Assembly (NCBI GenBank): GCA_015178975.1
Contig: WHVD01000126.1
Coordinates: 124,001 to 188,000 of the forward strand
From: Hysterangium stoloniferum
Taxonomy: Eukaryota > Basidiomycota > Agaricomycetes > Hysterangiales > Hysterangiaceae
Length of the DNA stretch: 64,000 nucleotides
Reading direction: 5' to 3'
How positions within the stretch are numbered: the stretch's first letter is position 1; every line of letters starts with the position of its first letter. Made by a program: the position numbers and the translations under genes. Shown piece by piece: positions 1-11,100 of this stretch. The notes beneath the pieces are model-generated. The model ran no database searches, was not told where the DNA came from, and saw only the letters and a program-made list of their open reading frames with translations.

Positions 1-3000
1 TTGACAACTGTGAGTAAAGTATGTATGAAGAACCTTGGGCCACTTGAGGGCCCTGCAAAATGAATACGTCCAATGGCAAATCCCCTTTTCCTTGTATTCC
101 ATTTTCTGTTTTTTGAATTCCATGTGAAAAATTCTGGAAAATCAACATAGTGAAGTGAATTGGCTGCTCTACCATTAAGGCCTATTGTATTGTTAGAATT
201 GGCCTCAAAGTATGCCATCAACTTAGTCTTGGAACGATGGGCAGCATCCAAAGCTTCTTCTGGACCCTCCATGCCATCAAAGATAACTGATTGGTGATTC
301 TCTAAATGCACAGGGAGGGCTATGACAGCAGGAATTTGAGTATGTATCTCATTTTCCAAAAGTCTCCAAAATGCTTCATGTGCACTGACATAGCGGGCAT
401 CAATATATTGTTGAATTTCATCCTTGTTCTTTCCAAACTCCATTGTTGTACGATCATGTCCTTTGTATATATACTTGTGAATATATTTAATGGAGCGAAC
501 ATTAAAAGTCATCTCAACATTGATATGACATTCCAGAATGAGAAGAAGGGCAGCACAGTAAGGGACAACATGTCGATTGTCTAACTCATGACCTCTGACT
601 TTATGTTTTCTGCCATCATTTCTACGGTGGTACTTTGAATAGCCATCTTCATTTATACTTGTAGATTCACGAAAGGGCTTGGGAAAATGCTTTGTACATT
701 TGTTATCTTTGATACATTTTTCACCACATACATGAGTCATGAGCTCAGATACCAACTTGTAAAGCTTGGGTTCCTCCTCTTGATCTGGAAACCCAGCAGA
801 TATCATAGAATCAACTTCTGCAGGAGTCTGAAGCTTTGCCCCCTCTTCAAACCATATGAGCAAATGCATATGAGGGAGACCACACTTCTGAAATTCAATG
901 GTATGGACACGGGCAACTGTTTTGCCAAGGTAATTTTTCTTCATAATGAGCTGAAGCAAGTGTGCCTTTTTCAATGCAAAAACACGTGACACTATATCTG
1001 GGCGATCAGCAGCAGTTTGCCCTGGAAGAAGTGCTTCAGTTATTTCCCTCCATTTGGGGTTGGCTGTCATAGTAATAAACATGCTTGCATTGCCATATTT
1101 GCGTGATATAGCCAGTGAATTTTGCAAATTTTCCATCATATCCCGACTGCTACCTTGGAAGGTTGCTGGCAGTATAAATCTACTTCCAATTTCATTTGGC
1201 TCAGGTTGCTGGTTATTATCCTGTACTGTGAAGGCATCAACCACCTGATGGTACATTTCAGCTCATAAAGTGCCTTGATTGTGTCTTATCCATGATAGCC
1301 TGCTTTGCTCTGCTGCTGCCCATGCATCTACAATGTATTGCTGAAGCAGTTTTCCACCCCTCAGAATTGTAGTTGCTTCACCAATTCTTTGAAAGAGTCG
1401 ATAAGCATAATACTTTATCTGGGAGACTTTTGTCTGCTTTTTCTTCTGCCTATTCTCTGTCACTTGTTCAGGTTCAAGTTCTTCAGTAATTCCTTGCACC
1501 TCATCCTGTTCCATAGCTGGCTCAGGAGGTGGTATAGCATCATCAACTGGAATATCTATTTGCTCAGGTGGGAGAGGTACAACTTGGGGAACTACTTCAG
1601 GTTGAGGAATCACTACCTCTGGCAAGTCAGGTATTATCTCCTCAGGAGCTGGTTCAAGGACTTCTGGCCCTGGAGCAATCTCCTCAATAGCTGCTGGGGC
1701 TAGGACTATCTCAGCAGGGAGTGGTTCATTTGCATAGGGAATATCCCAACTCCAGCCTCGCTCTCCTCTTGGAAAGAATAGTACATAATGGAGTGGAGCA
1801 TACAAAGGATTAGTTTCAAAGATTCTTCTAAATGCTCCACCCTGATAATTAAGCACAATGTCTCTTCTATCAGTAGAAGTACCATCCTCTGGGAGAATGA
1901 CTGCCAACTCATCCCCTGTTGGAATGTTGTATCGCCTTGGATCTGTATGAGCTTTATATGTTAGCCTGACCTGAAGCTGAGGAGTGATTGGTTGGTCTCT
2001 CAGACGTGTCATAGCTTGTTTATAGATGTGAACAAAAGGATTAAATTCTAACATCATATCCTGTAATCCAGAAAGAGTTGTAGCATTGATTCTTTTGTCC
2101 TGGTTACGTGCATACCTATGCTCTAATGCAGCATCTGCTTCATAAAAGTAGAGCTGAGCATAGGAAGGAATTTGACCCTCATTAGGAATCAGAGCACCAT
2201 GATTATGTCTAAGTTCCCCATGGAGTTTAAAGACATAAGGACCACGTTCCCCATCAAGCAATGACCTGTCCATTGTAGCACCCAGGGAAGTAAATGCTAA
2301 AGCAGAATTATATGCCCGGATATTTTTACGAAAATCTTTAGAATCTGCATCCTCAGGATTCTCTAGTAGATGATGTAATGGTTGAGGGACATCTTCAAGT
2401 ATAGGTAATCTGATCTTTCCAGATAGACAACAACTTCCAAAAAGAGGATTATTATTAGAGGAATGCTGAAGACGCTCTGCCATCCAATGTAATGCATTGC
2501 ATTTTGAACATAATACAGTCATTGTTCCCAGATAATGTGGCTGCAGCAGTGGATTATTCTCATCAATTGGGCACCTGGCCAGGGGGAGTGGCCCAGGGGG
2601 TCCAGGAGGTGGTGGAACAGGTTCAGCAGGCTCAGGAATATGTGGTAACGGTAATGCATCCTCATCCATTGGTACAGGAACAATAGGAGGAATAGGAACA
2701 TGATCTAAAGGTAAGATAGGAAGAGCAGGAATAATCTGAGGATTCTGGGAGGGTGCCTGTTGTAATGGAAGGGCAGCTGCCTGAACTTGTAAAGCAGTGA
2801 CTGCTCTTCTGCCAATATGAAGTGGCAATTCAGAGAGAGGTGGAGCTACATTTCTTCCCCGTAACCATCTATTATTAAGAGGGGGAGGTGCAGGGACCCT
2901 AGCAGCCTGATCAAATAAGTCTCTCACTGCTCTCCTGCCCCACTGCAACAGGATGCTGTAATGCAGTAGATGATGATGCAAGCTGTGGTCCATCTGCCAA

Positions 3001-3409
3001 TTGTGCACATATATTAGCTACAACAGTGCCAGGAGTAAGAGCAGGACCATCTATATTACTTGATGATCCAGCAATAGCAAAGGGATCCTGCTGATTGTTA
3101 GGCAGAGGATTGGCAGGAGGGACAATATTACGTGATGATCCAGCAATAGCAAAGGGATCCTGCTGATTGTTAGGCAGAGGATTGGCAGGAGGGACAATAT
3201 TATGTGATGATCCAGCAATAGCAAATGGATTGGCAGGAGGAGCCAAGAGGAATAGTACAGGAGCAGAAATAGCATGCTGCTGAGAAACACCATCATGTCT
3301 CAGGCGGCAACGCTCAGTGTGTGGGGTCATTACCAAACGCTGCTGATGGTCCTGAGCACGTATATTCTGCTGATTGTGTTCAGGTGTAGAAGGTTCAGAA
3401 GGTAAATCC
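1..3409 (-). pseudogene. Helitron Rep/helicase, N-terminal and Rep part
   Basis: Rep would nick and join DNA during rolling-circle transposition. Going down from 3409, the frame encodes a disordered N-terminus with three copies of a PPANP...FAIAGSS repeat, then a Pro-rich stretch. Next come a CSKCNALHW zinc-finger-like motif near 2500, the conserved FPRGERGWSWDIPYAN block near 1770-1725, and the Helitron-like N domain. The HUH motif reads KCGLPHMHLLIW near 880-850, and the two-Tyr motif reads QYIDARYVSAHEAFW near 400-365. I translated the frame down to base 1 and found it open except for one TGA at 1263-1265, where the second copy at 24640 reads through. One frame change near 2950 is also needed. 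It continues off the window. Start choice is uncertain because the first visible exon follows an intron at 3410-3459. Confidence 0.85.
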
Positions 3410-3459
3410 CTAAAATAGTGGATAGATTAGACATTGAATGAAAAATAGAATAGACTTAC
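3410..3459 (-). other. predicted 50-bp spliceosomal intron upstream of Rep frame
   Basis: On the minus strand the segment begins GTAAGT and ends TTTTAG, with a CTAAT branch-site-like motif about 20 nt before the end. Size and signals are typical of fungal introns. It joins the Rep frame beginning at 3409 to a leader exon ending at 3460. Predicted only. Confidence 0.6.
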
Positions 3460-3689
3460 ATTACTATGCAAGCTACCAATAAGCAAAAAAGTGAAACCTG
3501 ACAATATTCAGTCAATACCAAGTAACCATAGAAAAGATTGTAAACATACCCTTATAAAATGCCTGCTGAATTGCATTTGAGGAACTCCAGCTATCCTGGA
3601 GTTAATTGATGTGAACAAAGTCAAAAGAATCTAAAATACTCAACAAAAATCAAAAAACATGCTAAAATATGAAGATATCATTTAAACAC

Positions 3690-4870
3690 TCACTTGCAAT
3701 ATGTCTGATATTCCTAGTCTAGTCCAAAAGCATCAGAAAGATTAAATGGTACTTGTATCATGTCTTACATACCTGCAGTGAGTAAAAAATCCTAAAGAAA
3801 AGTGAAAAGAAGAATGTATTTAGAATACCATCATATAAGAGAATTCACAACTCACTTGATAATTGAAAATGTCTTGGATATTGGAAGGATGTTGTAAGAG
3901 GAAAAGACTATCAAAGAAATAAGAAATCCCTCTAAAATATTCAAAAAACATTTAAAAAAAACAAAAACATGATCAAAATAACATACAACTCACTTGAAAA
4001 TGTCCTGAATATTGTGAAGAAGCTTTGAGATGAAATAACAGCCAAAGAATCAAAAGGTCTTCTAAAAAAACATTAAGAAAACATTAATAAAGCAAAATTT
4101 AAATAAATATGAACAGAATCATCCAAAACTCACCTGAAATTGTCCTGGATGTTTTGAAGAAGCTTTGAGATGAAATACTAATCAAAAGATCAGAAGGTTT
4201 TCTAAAAGAATAGTAAAAAAACATTAAAAATGCGAAATTTAAATACAAAAAATTGAAAAACATAAACAGAATCATCCCAAACTCACCTGAAATTGTCCTG
4301 GATGTTTTGAAGAAGCTTTGAGATGAAATACTAATCAAAAGATCAGATGGTTTTCTAAAAGAATAGTAAATAAAAACATTAAAAACACGAAATTTAAATA
4401 CAAAAAATTGAAAAACATTAACAGAATCATCCAAAACTTACCTGAAATTGTCCTGGATGTTTTGAAGAAGCTTTGAGATGAAAAACTAATCAAAATATCA
4501 GAAGGTTTCCTAAAAGAATATTAAAAAAACATTAAAAATGCGAAATATAAATACAAAAAAATATAAAGAAAATCAAAAACATGATCAAAATAACATAAAA
4601 CCTACCTGAAAAAGCCTTGGATGTTATGAGGATATATGCAAGTCCTGAACTGGGCCAAAAAGGGTACAAATGTATTAAAAAAACATTAAAAAAGCAAAAA
4701 TTAACAAATAACTCACTGGAATGTCCAGGAAAGTCAATCAAATCTTCAAAACTTCACCTCCCTGATCTACTTTAACAAAACTACCAAAAAAGAACAAAGG
4801 TTTATAAGAAATCATATAAGTTAAGATTGAAAAAGAGACAATTTGCTGACACATACCTCAAAGCCAATGG
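3690..4870 (-). repeat. tandem exon/intron-like cassettes in the Helitron 1 leader
   Basis: At least eight minus-strand splice-donor-like sites (GTGAGT, GTAAGT or GTAGGT, preceded by CAG or similar) recur about every 150 bp. Examples are near 3989, 4131, 4284, 4439, 4603 and 4712. The copies at 4131, 4284 and 4439 are nearly identical. Each unit of about 153 bp reads, on the minus strand, acceptor TTCTTTTAG, a 68-nt exon-like core ending TTTCAG, donor GTGAGT, then an AT-rich intron-like spacer. The 68-nt core is not a multiple of three, so a non-coding leader is more likely than protein. A 111-residue open frame at 4099-4434 is just read-through of these units. Confidence 0.7.
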
Positions 4871-5021
4871 GCCAATTAAAAGGCTCAGAGAAGTGTTAAT
4901 ATGATAGCTCCTGATTGTCCTATAGAAGCACTGGTGAGAGGGTATTTTTAGAGAGCTTAGAACAGAAGATGTAGGTGTGGTAATTGGATGGCCTGACAGC
5001 GTGGCAGCAGTGGGTGGAGTT

Positions 5022-5560
5022 TTAAAATTTCGTGGGAAACCTAAGGCACCGTGGGAAATCTAGGGTGGTGCGGTGAGTCCGCGTTTGTGACGTAATGCAC
5101 CCGGGATGGCACGACAGTGAAGCGGCACGACGTGGGCAAAGCGGCACGATGTGGGTAAAGGGACGTGACCTGAGTGAGACGGCGTGATGTGAGTGAAGAT
5201 GCACCCCCATACGCACGCAAATGGGTGCGGCATGTTGTATTTGCATGCGCGCGTTTGTGACGTAATACGCACGTTGTGTTTGAATGCGCGCACGTTTGTG
5301 ATGTAATGCGCCCGGTCGCGCAACGTCGTGCAGGTGTCACGAAGCGCATGAATGGCGCGTCGCGGGACTGGGCGCGTTGGCGACCGAGCGCATTATGTCA
5401 CAAATGGGCATTGAATGGCGCGTCATGCCTGGCAACGTGTGTGACTGTCACCGGGGTGCCATTGTGGGCATGGGAAAACCTAGGCTCGCTTCGCTCGCAG
5501 GTGACCGTGGGAACTTGGCTGCTCACTCCGCTCGCAGATGCTGACCTAATGCTGACCAAT
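5022..5560 (-). repeat. CpG-rich 5' region of Helitron 1 with TGACGTAA-like sites
   Basis: No gene is seen. The block is strikingly CpG-rich compared with its surroundings and carries repeated gtttgtgaYgtaatRc motifs near 5083, 5250 and 5295. A diverged, CpG-depleted relative lies at about 14380-14760 in the same order relative to the related Helitron end at 17078. Short open frames on both strands reflect the lack of AT-rich stops. Confidence 0.55.
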
Positions 5561-5611
5561 TAGTGACTAAGCAGCACCCACAGACCCACCGATGCGAATT
5601 AACTTATATGA

Positions 5612-6315
5612 TGATTTTCATTCTTCCTCAACTTATTCTCCTTGAAGCATCAACATAAAACTGTACCTGTGAGAAGACAGGAGTGTGCAGATGCCAATAC
5701 TATTTTAGTGATTGACCTCTGACTTATTCATAATTATAGCACCTGAGCCAACCTGAACAACAATTGTTCTAGAGTTGGAATAGTTGTTATTCAAATGAAT
5801 GCCACAACTCTGATTTTCACTCAAAGTACTCTGTGAGATATTTGTATTAATTATAGTTTTATTTTATTGTGATAGGTATTATTTCAGGCACTTCAAACAT
5901 CCTTCCACAATCATCATTCATCCAGCATCCTGACATTGGTTCCTTGATTGTGGTATCTTTGTTGATAGTGTCTCAATACTTGATCACATGACATTTATAT
6001 TACCTTCCATGACTATGTCATATTGAGGGCTTCTGCACATTCCAGCTTCCCATTTATTCTCAATCATACTCATACCCTACTTCTCTTCCCTTCTATTCAT
6101 CTGTCTGTCATTAAATTTTCTAGTATTAATTATTGTCTTATATTCTACTAATATCCAGTTCAAAGATTGAGTTAGAACCTGCCTGTTAGGAACCACATCA
6201 TTCAGGCCCCAATGTGTGCTTTCAACCTATACTATCTCTAACATCCTAACATTAATATTACTAATAACAATATATTAACAACACACCTAGGTAATGACTT
6301 CATTTTCTAGCCACT
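5612..6315. other. intergenic stretch; partly a dispersed repeat
   Basis: No open frame or RNA gene is recognised. The part from about 5970 to 6215 is clearly related to 28540-28852: both share the block around tatgtcatattgagggcttc and the run ending ctgttaggaac. It is therefore a repeated sequence that flanks both the Helitron 1 locus and the Helitron 2 locus. Confidence 0.5.
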
Positions 6316-6320
6316 CCATC

Positions 6321-6864
6321 TGTTACAACCCATTCCCAGATGTTTCAATATCCGACTTCCGATCTCTGACCATGGAACATCATAGTTACCATATCATCCG
6401 CATTCTTCCCTTGTTCCGTATTTGGTAATTTGTCCGTTGACAAGTATTCACTCGTTTGTTTGTTGTATTCCCATTTCAGAATATTGTCTCCCTAATATGT
6501 CTTATTGTATTTCCGTTTTAAGCACACTTCCATTTCCATCTTATTATGGTCTTAGTTTGTAGTACAATAACGAGTAGACTTATATTAGTTTCCGCGAATT
6601 TGTACTTTACCTTAGATCTGATATTGACTTAGTTTCTTATTCCTCCTCCCGTCTTTCTGTACACTCGATATTCGGAACTCTTCAGAACTCTGAATATCTG
6701 TATCTTCCATCGTAAGTCTTACTTCCGAAATTAAGGACTTTGAGCGTTTGCATAGAGGCGCAGCACATAAGCTGAAGCCGACGTCCTGACCCTATCCACT
6801 AGTTCCCGACTTCCCGGTGACTTTCTGATAGTTCCGGAATAAGTTCCTGACATGGCACTTAACA
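6321..6864 (+). repeat. 5' LTR of element A
   Basis: 544 bp, begins TGTTACAACC and ends GGCACTTAACA. It matches the 3' LTR at 13206-13708 along its length; the 3' copy lacks about 41 bp near its end. The self-primer complement AGATCTGATAT lies at 6614-6624, and if priming is as proposed this marks the RNA 5' end. The motif CATAAGCTGAAGCC near 6764 is shared with other LTR families here. Confidence 0.95.
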
Positions 6865-6866
6865 GT

Positions 6867-6877
6867 ATATCAGATCT
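6867..6877 (+). promoter_or_regulatory. self-primer binding site of element A
   Basis: ATATCAGATCT starts 2 nt after the LTR (spacer GT). It is the exact 11-nt reverse complement of 6614-6624 inside the 5' LTR, with the 3' LTR equivalent at 13499-13509. Tf1/sushi-group elements prime minus-strand synthesis from the first 11 nt of their own RNA in this geometry. No TGG-type tRNA primer site is present here. Confidence 0.75.
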
Positions 6878-6898
6878 GAACTCTGCGACTCGCTCATC

Positions 6899-8128
6899 AT
6901 GGGTCCCAAACGGAAAGCTGCTGAAGGACCATCCCAACTTCAATTCCCGTTGCAACTTTACACCACTCAACCTGAAACCCCTTTTCAGCTGACAACATCA
7001 GCTTCAGTCAAAGAAGTTACTGAGGAGGTTACCGAGGTAATGAAGGACACCAATGTTCCCCACACTTCCGACAACGAAGCAGAAGATCAGCCGGAGACAT
7101 CGAAAAAGAAATCTTCCGATGAACCGACTGAAATGTTGTTCATCAACTCCATTGTGAAATTCGCTGACTACTTTAAATCTGCTGAGGATAGTAAAGAATC
7201 ATCCCGCACTGGAGTCAAAGAACCTGAACCATTTACTGGCAAGGATCTGAAAAAATTGAAGAATTTCCTTCTCCAATGCCATTTCAGTTTCTGTGATCGA
7301 CCCTCCGCATTTAAATCTGACAGTCGAAAAGTCAATTTCGTGCTCTCTTATCTCAAGGATACCACTCAAGATTGGTTTGAACCTGGACTATCTGGAATAT
7401 CCGACGAGACACCCGTATGGCTCGACGACTGGGACACTTTTGTGGAAGAACTGGAAACTAATTTCGGACCTTATGATCAATCCAGCAAAGCGGAAAATGA
7501 ATTAATGACGCTCAAGATGAAGGACAATCAATGAGTTTCCGATTATCTCGTCAAGTTCAATACCCTCGCCGCACGATGTGGATGGGACGATTCTGCCCTC
7601 AGACACCATTTCTATATGGGACTTCCATCACGCCTTAAAGACGAGATCTGCAAAGATGGGAAGCCGAAAACTCTCCAACTCATGCGGATTAAAGCTCAAA
7701 CATCTGATGCCCGTTATTGGGAACGAAAAGCCGAGGTCTCTCGAGAGAACCTGACGGAATGTTCTCAGAATAACAAGGTGTCGACTAGCAAGTCTTCCGG
7801 CAACAACTCAGGCAATAACACCGGCAACTCTGGCACGAATACTGGCAAATCAAACTCCGACTGGAAGAAAGACAAGAAATCCAACAAGGAAAAACAGTCA
7901 ACTTCCGACAAACCCGACATTTCCCATTTGTTGGGTACCAACGGTAAACTCACCCCAAAGGAGAAACAACAATGTATGGACAATGACCTCTGCCTTTTCT
8001 GTGGGACAGGTGGACACAAGGTTTCTGACTGTACCATTAAATCTAACTCTTCCAAGGCCCACGCGGCAACTTCCACTACGACTACAATGTCTAAGGAAAA
8101 ACCCACCATGGAGTCGAAAAAAGAGTAA
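6899..8128 (+). pseudogene. gag: gag of element A (nucleocapsid with zinc knuckle)
   Basis: Encodes a capsid/nucleocapsid polyprotein of about 409 codons starting at the ATG at 6899, 35 bp after the LTR. The capsid-like part includes the ETNFGPYD region near 7455-7475, which recurs in the E and D remnants. An Asn/Ser/Gly-rich linker follows, then a CX2CX4HX4C zinc knuckle (CLFCGTGGHKVSDC, near 7990-8033). A TGA at 7532-7534 breaks the frame. The D remnant reads a sense codon there and the frame continues to TAA at 8126-8128. Pol lies in the -1 frame, overlapping the end of gag at an A-rich run. Confidence 0.9.
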
Positions 8129-11100
8129 GCAACCCTCCGGAATCTGCATGGACAGAGGGTTGCATTGACTCTCTCTGTGTTTCCAAGGTTATCCGTCTCA
8201 ATGCGTCCACTCTCTCTAATCCCGATTCATTATTTGTAAAACTCGTTTCTGACTTTCTTGGAAATTTAGTGTTCCGAGCTCTGATAGATTCCAGCTCCAC
8301 ACACTGTTTTGTAGATACCACCTTTGCCTTGAAACATAATCTGAAACTCCATTCTGTTCCCGCAATTTCCTTGCGTCTGTTTGATGGCACTAGCAATACA
8401 GCAATTACCCAAGCCTGTGACATGTCTATCCAGTTCCCTTGTGGAACATCCCAGATGGTTACTTTTTTCGTAACACAGTTGGACTCTAGCTGTTTGGTAG
8501 TTCTTGGATACAACTGGCTCACCCGATATAATCCGTTGATTGACTGGGTATTGGGCAGTATTAATTTCTGAATTCCCGACACTTCAGTTCCTCCTGCAGC
8601 GTCTCTTCCGGCCAACACCTTTTTGGCATCAGCGGCACCTCCGGCTTCTACCAAAACCTCTGTGCCTCCAAAAATCTCTCTCATCAATGCTTCGGCATTT
8701 GTTAGGGCGAGGAAACTGGATGGTTCGCAGTGTTTTTGGATCAGCTTAAAAGTTGATGAAGCATCTGGACGTTTTGCGACTCCAGAATTATCCGAGCTAA
8801 AAGCCAACCTGGAAGGAGTTCCCGAAAAATACCATGATTTCACAGACATTTTCAGTAAGCAAAAAGCTGACAGGCTTGCACCACATAGGCCCTACGACCT
8901 AAAATCAATATTGAGCCCAGTTCAAACCCTCCGTTAGGACCTATTTACCCATTATCCCAATCAGAACTTTCGTCTATTTGGGAGTTCCTGGATGAACATC
9001 TGTCGATAGGTTTTATCTGTCCCTCAAAGTCTCCATATGGAGCACCCGTCCTTTTCGTCCGAAAGAAGGATGGCTCCCTTCGACTCTGTGTCGATTTCAG
9101 AGGATTAAATTCCATCACACGGAAAGATAAGTATCCACTTCCACTCGTTACTGATTTACTCGATGCCCCACAGAAAGCTCAGATCTACACCAAAATAGAC
9201 CTCAAACATGCCTATCATTTGGTCTGAATTGCCAAGGGCGATGAATGGAAAACTGCTTTTCGAACTCGCTACGGATCCTTTGAATGGTTGGTTATGCCGT
9301 TCGGCCTTACCAACGCCCCTCCTGCTTTTCAACGTTTTGTTAATGATATATTTTCCGACATGCTTGACGTATGTGTTATAGTCTATTTGGATGACATTTT
9401 GGTATTTTCCAAAGATCCCGCTCTCCACAACGAACAAGTCCGTGAAGTCTTCCGAAGACTCCGTAAAAACGGTCTTTTCACCAACGGTAAAAAATGCTAC
9501 TTTGACATGGATTCTATTGAATACTTAGGTTTCATTATCAGACCTGATGGTCTCCACATGGATGAAACCAAGGTTCAAGTTGTCCGTGATTGGCCCGAAC
9601 CACGGAAAGTCAAGGATATTCAGTCATTTTTAGGTTTCGCCAACTTTTACCATCATTTTATTCAGAACTACTCGGATATTACAGTAGCGCTCACTCGTCT
9701 TACCCGTAAAACTCAACCATGGGTCTTTGACGACAAATGCCGCTCCACCTTCCAGACTTTAAAAAATGCTTTCACTTCTGCCCCGATTCTCTCCCATTGG
9801 AAACCTGATGTTCTGATTATTGTGGAAACCAATGCTTCCGATTATGCAATTGCCGTGATTCTTTCCATTCAAGATTCTGATGGTGAAATTCATCCGGTCG
9901 CATTTCTTTCTCGGACACTGAAAGTGTCCGAACTCAACTACGATGTTCATGATAAGGAACTTTTGGCAATTTTTGAAGCTTTCAAACATTGGCGCCATTA
10001 TCTCGAAGGTTCCGCAACTCCCGTTGACATTGTTACCGATCACAAAAATCTCAAATATTTTTCCACCACTAAACTTTTAACCCGCCAGCAGGCCCGCTGG
10101 TCTGAATTCCTTTCCGCTTTCAACATGATTATCCATTTCTGACCCGGACGTCTTGGTGGAAAACCAGATGCCATGACTCGACGATGGGACGTCTATCCTA
10201 AAGAGGGGGAAAGTAACTATGCCATTGTTAATCCGCATAACTTGAAACCGGTTTTTACAACGCAACAACTTTCCGCATCTATCTGAGCAACTTCCCTCTA
10301 CTACCCAATTATGCATAGTGTCATGATTATGGACATTGAGCAATTACATCAAGATATCCTTTCCGCACTCACTTCCGACCCGGCTCTCAAGCCACACCTA
10401 GAAGTTCCTGACAATCCGGACCAACCCCGATGGTCACAAGACTCTCAAGGTTTTATCCATCTCGATGGACGTATCTACGTTCCAGATTCCAACAATCTCC
10501 GACTCCGCGTACTTCAGTATAAACACGATCATCCAATCTCCGGACATTACGGCATTAACAATACTCTTGGTTTAATCCGTAGAGAATACACTTGGCCCAA
10601 CCTCCGAGATTTCGTAACCCAGTTCTGTAAGTCATGCACCACCTGCTTATGCTCCAAAACCCAGAGGCATAAGCCGTACGGCCTTCTCATGCAACTCCCG
10701 ATACCAGAAAAACCCTGGAACTCAATTTCCATGGATTTTATTGAACAACTCCCAACTTCCGAAGGCTTTACATCCATTCTAGTTGTTGTGGATCGATTCT
10801 CAAAACAAGGCATTTTCATACCCACTCATGATACAATCATGTCCTTACAATTAGCGGAACTTTTCATTATTCACGTATTTTCCAAACACGGAGTTCCATC
10901 TCACGTAACTTCTGATCGAGGCTCCAAGTTCATCTCCCATTTCTTCCAGGCTCTCAGAAAAGCCCTCGACATGAAACTACACTTCACCTCGGGATATCAC
11001 CTGGAAGGTGATGGACAAATGGAACATGTAAATCAAACATTGGAACAATACCTCCGCATCTATTGCAATTATCAACAGGACAACTGGAAATCCCTTCTCC

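Larger units (their letters stand above)
1..5611 (-). mobile_element. Helitron 1, autonomous type, left part outside window
   Basis: A minus-strand Helitron with a Rep/helicase reading frame at 1-3409, an intron-rich leader at about 3410-4870 and a CpG-rich 5' region at 5022-5560. The 5' end is placed at 5611 because the minus strand there reads A then TCATATAAGTTAATTCGC. This fits the Helitron rule of a 5' TC inserted after an A, and a related end occurs at 17078. The helicase half and the 3' end lie beyond the left edge. The 5' boundary is inferred from one related copy. Confidence 0.75.

Noticed and set aside
7765-8109. Minus-strand frame over the gag linker
   Set aside because: Opposite-strand shadow of Asn/Ser-rich gag; no splice signals or conserved motif as in the genuine opposite-strand gene.
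8091-8849. 252-codon minus-strand frame
   Set aside because: Shadow of the gag/pol region of element A; the plus strand has clear protease and gag motifs.
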